In this document: positions 1 through 8,215 of the stretch, piece after piece
Layout of the letters: every line of letters begins with the position of its first letter
Numbering within the stretch: the stretch's first letter is position 1
Origin: Propionibacteriaceae bacterium
GTDB taxonomy: Bacteria; Actinomycetota; Actinomycetes; Propionibacteriales; Propionibacteriaceae
NCBI GenBank assembly: GCA_016717345.1
Contig: JADKFR010000005.1
Span: 246,591-310,590, forward strand
Direction of reading: 5' to 3'
DNA length: 64,000 bases
The notes under the pieces: model-generated
What the model was told of the DNA's origin: nothing
The model's input: the letters and a program-made list of their open reading frames with translations, nothing else
The model's database searches: none
Translations under genes and position numbers: made by a program

Positions 1-776
1 TCGCAACGATCGCGAACCGGAACCGGCCCACCTGCCTGAGCTCTCGCCTTGCCCGACACCCCAACGAAGCCCTATGGAGCACCAGCCACACTCCCTCGAC
101 GAAACATCCTGAAATGCCGCGCGCCGCGTGGACGTCCCCCCGAACCGGGGTGGCCGCCCAGATGGTGCCGGTGCGTGCATGCCCGCACCGCCGAGACTCG
201 CCCGATGCACACCGTCATGCCGTCCTTCGACCCCGACCGCGAGCTGCCGGGCGTCTCCGAGAGCCGGGAGTCGCCCCAGAGCCGTGGATCGAGTGGCCCC
301 TCCCGGGCCCGGGTCAGGCCGCTGAAGCAGCCCGACCTTCCACCCCGGTCTTGATGGCCGCCAGCATGCTGCGCATGTCCTTCGCGATAGGCCCCCCACT
401 GACCGACTCGAAGAGGTTCGCTCAATGCGGCGGCGCGGACGGTGCCCTTCTCGGCCGCCCTGCCGCGCACTCAACTAAATTCTGCCGCACCGCGGACGGT
501 AGCCTGTCGGCTGCCCGACCGCGACCTGATCTGCCGCGCTGCGCGCGTGGGTGACCTGCCTTGTGGAGGCGCTCGACTCAGGCCAGCAAGTGTCTTGGGT
601 GCGGAGATCCCATCCAGGCAAGCGATTCGGTTTCGTCTATCCGATGCGAACGAGGTCAACCGAGGCGTTGGCATGGCGCTTGGATCGATCTACACTGGTT
701 CATGCAAAGGGCAGTAGCCCCGCGAAGTGAGCCTGGCAGTCCTCCGGACGGTGTGACGAGCCAGGCTGGCGCATTT
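1..776. other. Region with no convincing gene, probable inner edge of an integrated element
   Basis: Every open frame here is an overlapping high-GC frame without a ribosome binding site, a recognisable domain or a consistent start. One minus-strand stretch ending near 351 reads protein-like for about 30 residues (it contains GGPIAKDMRSMLAAI) but has no start and is cut upstream by a stop, so it may be a decayed gene end. Together with the broken gene at 777-1315 and the tRNA fragment at 1529-1590, this looks like the decayed right end of an integrated element that begins left of the window. Confidence 0.4.
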
Positions 777-1315
777 CTAGAGGCGGATCACGCTCGTGAC
801 GAGCGGTTCGGCTCGCCGCAGCCAGTCGCCGCCGGCCTGTTGGCACCAGGCCACGGCGTCACTCACCCAGAGCAGCGGGTAGTCGCCCGGCGCGACGTGC
901 CGGTAGGTGAGCTGGTCGAGGGCTGATCGGCGGGCGAGGTGGTCGCGGATGAGGCGCCGGTCTGAGGCGATGATGCTGTCGTCCCGCTCGATGAACAGCT
1001 CGTTTGCGTGGTCGGTGAGGCGGTCTTCGACAAGTGCGGTGAGGCACAGGCGCCGGCCTTCCCGGTCGCTCCCTACCTTGGCTTGGTAGACCGTGGTCCG
1101 CAGGTCGAGGCGGCCGAGTTCGGAGAGCAGTCCACGCCGACGGGGGTCGCTCTCGCTCTTGAAGTGGATCCGGCGCTGGCCCGGCTTCAGCAAGTTGCGG
1201 ATCGCGCGATTCGTTCCGGCGAGATCGAGCGGCTGCGCGGCCGCGGCTCTGCGATGTAGTAGCTGTGCGCCTTGGACTCATCGACGAAGACCCGGTCGCC
1301 CGGCTGAAACGGCAC
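777..1315 (-). pseudogene. DUF3800-like protein, frameshifted
   Basis: Two consecutive minus-strand frames together give one protein of about 178 residues. The first part, from a GTG at 1315, carries VFVDESKAHSYYIA; the second continues in another frame as AAQPLDLAGTNRAIRNLLKP and GQRRIHFKSES and runs to the stop at 777. The acidic VDES near the N-terminus followed by YYIA is typical of DUF3800-type proteins, which occur as accessory genes in actinobacteria and are thought to be nuclease-like; this is family inference. The switch lies near 1240-1253 and equals loss of one base. The gene sits directly inside the attachment-like tRNA fragment at 1529-1590, so it may be cargo of an integrated element. 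Either a true pseudogene or a consensus error is possible. Confidence 0.55.
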
Positions 1316-1413
1316 CGCACCAAGCTATCCGAGATCGCGCATGCCTCAAGCTTGAGGTCCGGACGCTAGTTCCCTCCGGAATCGAACGAGCTGGCCAGTG
1401 GGCGATAGTCGCG

Positions 1414-1437
1414 TGGTCTCAGTTCTAGTCTCATTTG
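1414..1437 (+). repeat. Pair of 12-bp direct repeats, possible integrase arm sites (left)
   Basis: Two adjacent 12-mers, TGGTCTCAGTTC and TAGTCTCATTTG, lie about 90 bp before the tRNA-Ser fragment. The same motif, in the same orientation and with the same 12-bp period, recurs at 1657-1680 on the other side. Paired direct repeats flanking an att core are what tyrosine-integrase arm-binding sites look like. That role is inferred; no integrase gene is in view. Confidence 0.4.
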
Positions 1438-1528
1438 CCCGCTTTCGACGTCGTTCGCCGGCCCGCGCCAGATCAGCGAAACGCCTAGCCACAGCCATGT
1501 ACGGACAGCGTGGAACCCGGCTGTGCCC

Positions 1529-1590
1529 CACTGCTAAGCGGGTTTGGGGCTTCAACCCCATCCGGGGTTCAAATCCCCGCACCTCCGCCA
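1529..1590 (+). other. 3' half of tRNA-Ser(GCU), attachment-site-like fragment
   Basis: From the anticodon loop (CTGCTAA, anticodon GCT) onward this reads as a serine tRNA: 3' anticodon strand GCGGG, a long variable arm with the hairpin GGGGCTTCAACCCC, a T arm GGGGTTCAAATCCCC, acceptor strand CACCTCC, then GCCA. The 5' half is absent: the bases before the loop cannot pair with GCGGG, and no GGAGGTG acceptor strand is found upstream. Phages and integrative elements commonly use the 3' half of a tRNA as the att core and leave such a copy at the far end. Because the natural-looking terminator follows it, this is probably attR, with the element on the left. Confidence 0.7.
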
Positions 1591-1600
1591 TGACAAGGGG

Positions 1601-1637
1601 AAACGCCCCTCCCGAGGTTCTCTCGGGAGGGGCGTTT
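1601..1637 (+). terminator. Strong terminator behind the tRNA-Ser fragment
   Basis: A perfect 16-bp stem (AAACGCCCCTCCCGAG with its complement) around a 5-base loop ends in TTT. It starts 11 bases after the CCA of the tRNA fragment, as expected for the terminator of the original tRNA gene. This supports the right side being native chromosome. Confidence 0.85.
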
Positions 1638-1655
1638 CCTGGGCTCTGACGGCGT

Positions 1656-2069
1656 TTGGTCTCAGTTGTGGTCTCAGTTGTAGTCCGCGGAGAAGTCCTC
1701 GGCGCTGTTCGATTTCGGCTGTTCGGGCTTGTCCGGGACGGTTCGGAACGGCTCATCGCGGAGTTCAGGTCACCGCGCGTGACAGTCTCGTATGCCAGGG
1801 CCCGCGGACGGATCAGCTCCACGGAGTTGGCCAGCCTGGTCGGTGACTACGCGAGCAACGTGGGAACGGTGCTCAAGCGGTTGGAGGAAGACGGAGTACT
1901 GGCGCCCTCGCGGGCCTCCCGGCGTGGCAAGGGCTTTTACTACCGCTACGCCGGCGAGGCGTCTGCACTCCCCGCTTTGTTTGATGCTTCCTCACCGAAC
2001 TCCTCCATCAGGATCTCGACGGGATGGGTGGGGGTGATGCTCGTCAGGGGTGCACCTCATCAGGGGTAG
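1656..2069 (+). pseudogene. C-terminal remnant of a Schlafen/AlbA_2-type ATP-binding regulator
   Basis: Only the section from about 1775 to 1970 looks like protein. It contains ARGRISSTELASLVGDYAS, then VGTVLKRLEEDGVLAP and RRGKGFYYR, which fit the winged-helix tail that ends many actinobacterial AlbA_2 (divergent AAA-4) ATP-dependent regulators. The large N-terminal part is missing and the frame upstream is repeat and terminator DNA, so no functional start exists. The frame runs on past the winged helix into non-homologous sequence that overlaps the end of the next gene. It is probably a truncated gene left at the integration boundary. The family call rests on the HTH pattern alone. Confidence 0.45.
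1657..1680 (+). repeat. Pair of 12-bp direct repeats, possible integrase arm sites (right)
   Basis: TGGTCTCAGTTG is repeated twice back to back, followed by a partial third copy (TAGTC). It matches the pair at 1414-1437 and lies 20 bp beyond the terminator. Having such arms on both sides of the att core would suggest tandem elements or residues of two integration events. Confidence 0.4.
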
Positions 2070-2784
2070 CCGACGATCTCGACGTCGGTGGGTCCGAGGC
2101 AGGCGAAGCAGCTCTTGGACGGAAGCCGCGCGCGATCATCCAGACCGCCAGCACCATCTCCTGCACGGCCAGGGGAAGGTACAGCACGCTCTGCGCCGCG
2201 GAGTCAGTGTCGATGACCCCATACAGCGCGAGCACGTAGGCCGCCACGTAGAACGGGATCGCCGCCAGACCCCACACCGCGATCCAGCGGGGGACGATGC
2301 GCGACCGATAGAGCAAGAGGTAGAACATCACCCCGCCAAGGCAGAACACGAGCGCGGTCACGGCGCCGACAGCGACATGGTCGAGCAGAAGGTTGCCCAG
2401 GCGCAGTCCTGCTGGTGACGCCGTGCCCGGTCCTGCTGACATCACCTCGCCCAGCGGCAGGAGCAGCAACAGGCTGACCGCGGACAAGACATAGCAGGCC
2501 GTCTCGACCGCTCCTCGCACCACCAGGTAGCCGATCGCCAGCACCTCATCCACCGGGCGCAGCACCGGGAAGAGGACCACCGGGACGAACGCGAGTGAGA
2601 GCCCCATGACGAGCACAAGCAGCGCGCAGGTCACGACCGCCCCGGGGTGTTGCAGGCTGGCGGCAAGCCGATCGTTCGCGCCGCTCACCGGAGTGATAGC
2701 CACGACCATGCTGAGGACACCGGCCACGGTCCCGATGATGTACAGGATCCCAGCGGTCGTCGCGGCTGCTCTGTGTTCTCGCAT
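2044..2784 (-). CDS. DUF4386 family multi-pass membrane protein
   Basis: A 246-residue integral membrane protein. The start is the ATG at 2784, preceded by GAGG at good spacing; the open frame extends further upstream but only with non-homologous residues. The N-terminus AATTAGILYIIGTVAGVLSM is the characteristic first helix of DUF4386 proteins. About six hydrophobic helices follow, ending with the AVWMIARGF segment and a short polar tail. DUF4386 proteins have no assigned function; they are found singly in actinobacteria and Firmicutes. There is no close partner: the upstream neighbour on the same strand is more than 200 bp away. The family assignment is fairly secure, the function unknown. 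Confidence 0.75.
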   Translation of the reverse strand: MREHRAAATTAGILYIIGTVAGVLSMVVAITPVSGANDRLAASLQHPGAVVTCALLVLVMGLSLAFVPVVLFPVLRPVDEVLAIGYLVVRGAVETACYVLSAVSLLLLLPLGEVMSAGPGTASPAGLRLGNLLLDHVAVGAVTALVFCLGGVMFYLLLYRSRIVPRWIAVWGLAAIPFYVAAYVLALYGVIDTDSAAQSVLYLPLAVQEMVLAVWMIARGFRPRAASPASDPPTSRSSATPDEVHP

Positions 2785-3016
2785 GGTGTCCTCGTTCCTG
2801 ACGCCCAACCGGTCGTGTAGTCCCAGAGTGAGCCCCTCTGCGAAGCCTAACAATCGCCCAGGTTCAAGCGGGTGGTGTGTGGATGCTGCCCCGTGCTGGT
2901 CTACCAAGCGGTGGGGGACGGCTGATGCCGTGAGGGCCTGCCGTGTCGTCCGTCGACCAGCCAAGATGAGACGAGGCCGCCGCGCTCGAGTGCCGGGCGT
3001 GGTCTCTCGATCACGG

Positions 3017-3679
3017 TCAGCCGGAGGTCAGCATCCCCCAGGTTGCCGAGGCGATGGGCAGGCCCGCCAGCCGAGCGGCGGAGATGAGAATGGTGATCAG
3101 GCAGGCCGCCAGCAGGATGACCCTGAGCGTGGATGAGCGGAAGGACGCCGTGACGCCGGCGAAGAACAGCGATACCGCCAGCAGCACCGTCGACAGGGTG
3201 TACAGGTCACCCAGCCGGCCCGCGTCCTCGCCGGCCTTGGTATCGGCGTTGGCTTGGTCCTGCGCGACTCGGTAGGGGCCAAGCACCTCATCCAGATAGG
3301 GCTTGTTGTCGAGGAGGTTCTGGGGTGTCCCGCCCGCCTTGACCTGCGTTTCCCAGGAATTGAGGTGGTCGAGGAATCCTTTGCGCACCAGAGAGTTGCG
3401 GTAGAAGCTCATAAGCTTATCGTTTCCGGAGGCGACTGCCTGGGCGTAACTGGCGACCATGGTGGCGTCGTAGGCGATCGTCTGGGTCGCCAACCCGTAG
3501 AGGCGGTTGGCCTCCGAATGCTCGGTGGCGGCGAGGTTCGCGATCCGATCAGATTCGCCGGACCACAGTTGGGACTGGAGGGCACACCAAGCGGTGCCGA
3601 CGGTCGCGATGCCGAGCAGGATGACAGCGAGGACTTCGAGGAAGCGGTCGACGGAGCGACTCAAGGGCTGCTTACTCAC
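3017..3679 (-). CDS. Membrane protein of unknown function, coupled to the SPFH gene
   Basis: A 220-residue protein with one hydrophobic helix near the N-terminus (LEVLAVILLGIATVGTAWCA), a polar extracytoplasmic-like region of about 100 residues rich in Q, N and Y, and two further helices near the C-terminus (LSTVLLAVSLFFAGVTA and VILLAACLITILISAARLAG). This layout resembles DUF4337-type proteins, but I cannot assign a family firmly. Its start overlaps the last 8 bases of the upstream SPFH gene, so the two are translationally coupled and probably work at the membrane together. No catalytic motif is seen. Confidence 0.6.
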   Translation of the reverse strand: MSKQPLSRSVDRFLEVLAVILLGIATVGTAWCALQSQLWSGESDRIANLAATEHSEANRLYGLATQTIAYDATMVASYAQAVASGNDKLMSFYRNSLVRKGFLDHLNSWETQVKAGGTPQNLLDNKPYLDEVLGPYRVAQDQANADTKAGEDAGRLGDLYTLSTVLLAVSLFFAGVTASFRSSTLRVILLAACLITILISAARLAGLPIASATWGMLTSG

Positions 3680-4562
3680 GGGTGCCGCTCGGCTCGCTGG
3701 CCAGAGCTTGCTCAGTTGCGGGGAAGTGCCCCGGTTCGCTGCCGTGCGCGGCCGATCCCACCGGGACGGAGAGCCGAAGGCTTTCGGGGCGATACAGCAG
3801 ATCGCGCCAGACTTCGGTCTCGCGATAGCGCAGTGCGGTATCGCCTACCTCGGTCAGGTAGGGGGCCAACTCGGCATCGTGACGCACGCGCAGCGCCTGG
3901 AGGGCTGCGCCGGCCTCCTCCCGGGCAAGTTCAAGGCGGCTGCGGAGGGTGGCTTGCACCGTCTCCCCCGAGCGACCCAGGTCCACGGCGCCCAGGGTGA
4001 AGTCGGTCAGGATCATGCCGTCATCTGCCAGGGCAGCAGCGACGCGGTCCTTCAGGCGCACCTCCAACGCCGCCCGTTCGCCCGGGTAGATCGAATCCAG
4101 CGTCACGTCCGGCTCGGCCAGGACGGCCGCCAGGGCGGCAGCGCTGTCGTCACGCACCGCGGACCAGTAGCCGCTGGTGCCGAACCTTTCGTGCACCAGT
4201 CGCAACTGATCGGTCTCCAAGCGGAATCGGACGGTATAGCTCACCACCGCCTCGGCGCGGTCGCCCAGCACGACCTTGAGCGGCGGACCACCCCCCTCGA
4301 CCACACCGGCTACGGCAGGATCCGCACTCGCGCGGTAGGAAAGCTCGACTGCCGGGTAACTCACGCATTGCCGCCTGCGAAGTGCGGGGACCCAGTGGAT
4401 CCCGGGCGGGAGCGCTTCGTCCGTCGCCTTTCCGTGTGCGACGAGCAGGCCGAGTGACCCCATCGGGACCCGGACGATCGATGCTCGGACCAGGGCCCAG
4501 CCCGCCGCGCTGAGCAGGGGCACCACAACGAAGACGAGCACCAACCACGCGCCGAATGACAT
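3672..4562 (-). CDS. SPFH/Band-7 domain membrane protein (prohibitin/stomatin-like)
   Basis: A 296-residue protein with one N-terminal membrane helix (WLVLVFVVVPLLSAAGWAL) followed by a Band-7 domain. Diagnostic stretches are VPMGSLGLLVAHGKATDEAL, PGIHWVPALRR, the beta strand AVVSYTVRFRLE and the helix YPGERAALEVRLKDRV leading to DDGMILTDFTLG, all ordered as in prohibitin-like proteins. The coiled C-terminal helix is short (LELAREEAGAALQALRVR). Such proteins oligomerise in the membrane and organise proteases or microdomains. It overlaps the following membrane protein gene, which suggests a partner. The ATG at 4562 was chosen because it directly precedes the helix. Confidence 0.75.
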   Translation of the reverse strand: MSFGAWLVLVFVVVPLLSAAGWALVRASIVRVPMGSLGLLVAHGKATDEALPPGIHWVPALRRRQCVSYPAVELSYRASADPAVAGVVEGGGPPLKVVLGDRAEAVVSYTVRFRLETDQLRLVHERFGTSGYWSAVRDDSAAALAAVLAEPDVTLDSIYPGERAALEVRLKDRVAAALADDGMILTDFTLGAVDLGRSGETVQATLRSRLELAREEAGAALQALRVRHDAELAPYLTEVGDTALRYRETEVWRDLLYRPESLRLSVPVGSAAHGSEPGHFPATEQALASEPSGTRE

Positions 4563-4788
4563 GGCCACACAATAGGGTCCCCCGCAGCGCTCGTGAAGGA
4601 GCACGTCGGAGCCGGCTCCGGGGCGCGAACGTCTGAGTCAGCGGGACGTGGACTCCTTCTGGTCTGACTTCGCGGCCAGGCGGTGAGGCTGGAGGGTGGT
4701 GAACTGGGCGGGAATCACCCTGGCGGGGTGATGCCGTCGCCGGTCCGGGGAGGCACCCTTGGTCTACTGACCACACAGGGGAGCGGGC

Positions 4789-5878
4789 GTGCGAAGAGCA
4801 ATCACGATGTCCTTGCTGTTCGCGCTGAGCGGCTTCCTCATCCTCGCTGGGTGCGCCGGCAGCCCCACGGACAAGCTGACCGCCACCACCTGGTACCTGG
4901 TCTCGGTCGGAGAGAACAACCCCTCCTGGCAGTGGACGGTGCCGGCGGACCTTCAGGCCCGTTACACCATCCGGTTGGAGAAGGACGGCACGTTCAGCTC
5001 GCAGGCCGACTGCAACCAGCTTGGCGGATCCTGGGAGGCCCGAGGATCGGACCGGCTCACCATCACGCCCGGACCGATGACCATGGCCTTCTGCGGCGAG
5101 ATGTCCTTCGATTTTCTTTACGCCGGCACGCTGAGTCAGGTCCGCGGTTGGAACGTCGCCTCGACCGGGATGAGCCTCACCCTCGCCGACGGCGGACGGC
5201 TGGACTACACGTCGGTCACGCCCCCGAGCCCGTCACCCAGCGACGACCTGACGGCTGAACCCACGGTCGCGTCCACCCCGACCCCCACCCCAGACCCCCG
5301 TCCCGACGGCCACCCCGACCCCCGTCCCGACGGCCACCCCGACCCCCGTCCCGACGGTCACGCGGACGGTGACCGCGACGGCCACGCCGACACCGAGGCC
5401 GAGCGCCTCCTCGATCCGGCCGACCCCGACCCCGACCCCCACGCGCCCGCCGTCGGCCACTCCCACTCCGACGCCTCCGCCGACGCCGAAGCCAACCCCC
5501 ACGCAGACCCCGACCCCTGGCCCGGGCCTGACCAGCGGCACCTGGCACCTCACAGCGTTTGCCCTTCACACGCCGCCGTTCGAGGGGGCTGTTCCAGAGG
5601 CCCTGCAGGCCAACTACACGATCCAGTTCGGCGCCGACGGCACGTTCACAGCCCGAGCCGACTGCAACACGGTCAGCGGGACCTATTCCCCGTCCGACCC
5701 GGCGGGCGCGAGTGGCAGCCTGAGCCTGATCCCTGGGCCGGCGACGATCGTGGCCTGTGAGGAAGGTTCCTACGGCGACCTCTACCTCACCGGACTCGCC
5801 AGCACTGCCAGCTTCGCCATCACGGGGAACAAGCTGACCCTCACGCTCGCCGACTCCGGGACGCTCCAGTACCGGTAG
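4789..5878 (+). pseudogene. Lipoprotein with two META domains, frameshifted in the linker
   Basis: The first frame starts at GTG 4789 with a signal peptide and lipobox (LAGC), then a META/HslJ-like domain of about 110 residues (TATTWYLVSV, DGTFSSQADCNQLGGSW, TPGPMTMAFCGE). A Pro/Thr-rich linker follows. From about 5290 the sense continues in the next frame as TPTPVPTATPTPVPT repeats and then a second META domain (GTWHLTAFALHTPP, DGTFTARADCNTVSGTY, IPGPATIVACEEG) ending at 5878. Both copies keep the conserved DCN and the paired Cys. META lipoproteins are surface proteins linked to stress or resistance in other species. The shift equals one inserted base (or two lost) just before three 24-bp tandem repeats. 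Slippage, decay or sequence error are all possible. Confidence 0.7.
5293..5364 (+). repeat. Three 24-bp tandem repeats in the META linker
   Basis: Three adjacent 24-bp units starting GACCCCCGTCCCGACGG. The first two are identical and the third differs near its end. Read in the downstream frame they encode Pro/Thr octapeptides; read in the upstream frame they give DPRPDGHP. The frame switch of the lipoprotein lies at their left edge. Confidence 0.85.
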
Positions 5879-5975
5879 GCAGGTGGTGGCGCGCCCTCGT
5901 CCCCGGAGCCATGTCTCCTCCTTGACAGCGTCGGAGCCCTCACTAGGGTGAGGGCAGCTGCGTGGAGGAGTGTTC

Positions 5976-6620
5976 ATGGCCGTCCGTGTCGATCTCAACA
6001 TCTCGCTCGACGGGTTCGCGACCACGACCGACCAGACACCCGAAAGTCCGATGGGAGAGGACTGGTCGCGCCTGGTCGCCGCCTACGTGGCGACCCGGAC
6101 GTTCCGCGAGCGCGTCCTGCACGAGACGAGTGGTGAAGGCACGACTGGGGTTGACGACGACTACGCCCGGGCGTACTTCGCCGAGGTCGGAGCAGAGATC
6201 ATGGGTGCGGGCATGTTCGGTCTTCACGACTTCCCCGACGACCCCGATTGGCAGGGCTGGTGGGGCGAGGAGCCGCCGTTCCGAGTCCCTGTCTTCGTGC
6301 TCACGCACACCGCCCCGCGGCCCTCGCTCGAGATGGCCGGGGGGACGACATTCCACTTCCTGTCCGCGACTCCGACCCAGGTCCTCGATCGCGCGCTCGA
6401 AGTCGCCGATGGCAAGGATGTCCGCATCGGCGGCGGCCCGACCGTCGTGCGTGACTTCCTCAAGGCCGGCCTGGTCGACCAACTGCATGTCGCCATCGCG
6501 CCGATCCTGCTGGGAGGTGGCATCCGGCTCTGGGATGAGTTGCGCGGCTGGGAGTCCGGCTACCAGGTGGAAGTCGATTCCGCCCCGAGCGGCACCACGC
6601 ACCTGACCTTCCGACGGTGA
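5976..6620 (+). CDS. Dihydrofolate-reductase-like / RibD C-terminal domain protein
   Basis: A 214-residue protein of the RibD-C (DHFR-like) superfamily, NADPH-dependent reductases of mostly unknown substrate. It shows the N-terminal strand AVRVDLNISLDGFAT, the nucleotide-binding region TTFHFLSATPTQVLDRAL followed by DVRIGGGPTVVRDFL, and the C-terminal block LVDQLHVAIAPILLGGGIRLW, all in the usual order and at the usual length. ATG 5976 was chosen over a GTG two codons earlier because GGAGGAG lies at ideal spacing. It stands alone between a lipoprotein and a hydrolase, so its substrate cannot be inferred from context. Confidence 0.85.
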   Translation: MAVRVDLNISLDGFATTTDQTPESPMGEDWSRLVAAYVATRTFRERVLHETSGEGTTGVDDDYARAYFAEVGAEIMGAGMFGLHDFPDDPDWQGWWGEEPPFRVPVFVLTHTAPRPSLEMAGGTTFHFLSATPTQVLDRALEVADGKDVRIGGGPTVVRDFLKAGLVDQLHVAIAPILLGGGIRLWDELRGWESGYQVEVDSAPSGTTHLTFRR

Positions 6621-6719
6621 CGCCATGACGACTGTCGGCCTCTGATCCGAGCCAGCCCGCGTGCCTGGAGTGGCAGGCGAGGGTCGTCTTTGTCGGCGCC
6701 GTCCAATAGCGTGGACGTC

Positions 6720-7424
6720 ATGACTACCCGGATCGTGCTGGTGCCTGGCTTCTGGTTGGGGGAGTGGGCGTGGGCCGACGTGGTCTCCGCACTGCGGGAG
6801 GGCGGTTTCGACGCGGCGGCAATCACCCTGCCTGGGCTTGACCCCGACCACCCTGACCAGGCAACGGTGACGCTGGCTGATCAGGCCGCCGCCATCGAGG
6901 CGGCGCTTGACGTCGACGCAGACCGACGAATCCTGGTCGTGCACAGCGGGGCATCGTTCCCCGGCACCCTCGCCCTCGACCGCCGGCCGGAACTTGTCGA
7001 CCGGTTCGTCCTCGTCGACACTGCACCACCCAGGCCGGGGTTGGCGTTCAACGCAGAACAGGTCGGCGACTTCACCCTCGCCGATGCCTGGCGCGGCCTT
7101 CTCGAAGGGGGCTCGTTCACCGACCTGACCGACGCCCAGCTGGAAACGTTCCGAGAACGCGCAGTCCCGCAACCGGCCAGCATCGTGACCGAGGCCGTCC
7201 AACTCACCAATGACGCACGGCATCAGATTCCGGTCACCGCCATCTGCACCGCGTTTCCGGCGAGCGCCTACCAGGACTACGCCGCCCAGGGAGTGCCCTA
7301 CTTGGCAGCCCTTCTGGACTACTCCGACGTCACCTACCTCGACCTGCCCACCGGCCACTGGCCCATGTGGTCCAAGCCCGCTGAACTGGCCGACGCCATC
7401 GCGAAAGCCTCCCGCAACGACTGA
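6720..7424 (+). CDS. Alpha/beta hydrolase family protein
   Basis: A 234-residue single-domain alpha/beta hydrolase. The first strand and oxyanion region read IVLVPGFWLGEWAWADV, the nucleophile elbow is LVVHSGAS (Ser in a non-standard H-S-G context), and the catalytic His lies in LPTGHWPMWSKP near the C-terminus. The overall shape, with a cap between residues 110 and 170, matches the small esterase-like proteins common in actinobacteria. The start at ATG 6720 was preferred over an upstream one because homology begins at TTRIVLVPG. The substrate is unknown. It ends 125 bp before the Fe-S operon and is probably transcribed separately. Confidence 0.8.
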   Translation: MTTRIVLVPGFWLGEWAWADVVSALREGGFDAAAITLPGLDPDHPDQATVTLADQAAAIEAALDVDADRRILVVHSGASFPGTLALDRRPELVDRFVLVDTAPPRPGLAFNAEQVGDFTLADAWRGLLEGGSFTDLTDAQLETFRERAVPQPASIVTEAVQLTNDARHQIPVTAICTAFPASAYQDYAAQGVPYLAALLDYSDVTYLDLPTGHWPMWSKPAELADAIAKASRND

Positions 7425-7549
7425 CGGAAATCCGCAAGCCATGGCGTCGACGGTTGGCAGTGATCGCCCCGAGCGGCCGCCGCGCGGTGCCCTGTTCGGG
7501 TCTTGGTGCATTAGCAGCCCGTGCGTCGCGGCGCGGGTTACTCTTGGCC

Positions 7550-8215
7550 ATGGCAACGGCTCGGCTGGTGATCGACGGTCACCCAATCGAAGGCGAACCA
7601 GGGACCTCACTGTTGCAGGCCTGGGTGGCTGCCGGGCTGCCGCTGACCGAGAACGTGGGCTGCATGGGGCAGGGCGTGTGCGGCGCGTGCCGGGTGCTCG
7701 TGCGGCGTCCCGGCGAGCGGCTGGCTCAGACGGGGTTGGCGTGCGAAACCCTGGTCGAGGACGGCCTCCAGGTGGCCTTCATCAACCTCTCCCGCGGTTC
7801 CCGCCCGCACCCCTACGACCTCCACGCCCTTGGTGACAGTTGGGACGCGATTGCCCGCATCGATGAACTGTTCCCCGAGGCCGAGCGTTGCCGCCACTGC
7901 GGTGGCTGCGACTCGGCCTGCCCCAAGGGCATCCAGGTCCAACAGATGGTGAACCTGGCCGCGGTGGGGCAGACGTACGCCGCCGCCGAACTGTTCGATG
8001 ACTGCGTGCAGTGCAACCTCTGCGTGGCCGCCTGCCCGGAACACATCGACCCGGCGCACCTGGGGCAACTGGTCCGCCGGATGACCGCCGCGATGACCCT
8101 GCGGCCCTCGGACCTGATCATGCGGTTGCATGAGCTGGAAGCCGGCGAGCAGCCCATTGACCTCGATGCTCCCGGTGCGAGGCCGCCGGCCCCCGACGCT
8201 GAGGACGCCCGATGA
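7550..8215 (+). CDS. Ferredoxin-type Fe-S subunit (2Fe-2S plus two 4Fe-4S), FrdB-like
   Basis: A 221-residue electron-transfer subunit. Residues 1-75 form a plant-type [2Fe-2S] domain with ligands in GCMGQGVCGAC and a fourth Cys in LACETL. Residues 105-170 hold two classical 4Fe-4S motifs, CRHCGGCDSACPKG and CVQCNLCVAACPEH, in the arrangement of SdhB/FrdB-type proteins. The usual [3Fe-4S] site is here a full four-Cys motif, and there is no CCG domain. It is the first gene of an operon: its TGA overlaps the ATG of the flavoprotein gene (ATGA). I infer that it passes electrons from the NuoF-like subunit to the flavoprotein. The reading frame extends upstream, but homology starts at ATARLVIDG. 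Confidence 0.85.
   Translation: MATARLVIDGHPIEGEPGTSLLQAWVAAGLPLTENVGCMGQGVCGACRVLVRRPGERLAQTGLACETLVEDGLQVAFINLSRGSRPHPYDLHALGDSWDAIARIDELFPEAERCRHCGGCDSACPKGIQVQQMVNLAAVGQTYAAAELFDDCVQCNLCVAACPEHIDPAHLGQLVRRMTAAMTLRPSDLIMRLHELEAGEQPIDLDAPGARPPAPDAEDAR

Noticed and set aside
321..430. Protein-like minus-strand fragment near GGPIAKDMRSMLAAI
   Set aside because: Only about 30 residues, no start and an upstream stop; could be chance in high-GC DNA.
1346..1822. Minus-strand 158-codon frame over the tRNA fragment
   Set aside because: It runs through the tRNA fragment and the terminator; EVRGFEPRMGLKPQTRLA is simply the reverse reading of a tRNA T-arm region.
4789..5878. Programmed ribosomal frameshift between the two META domains
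   Set aside because: No slippery heptamer or stimulatory structure is evident at the switch; replication slippage or a sequence error is simpler.
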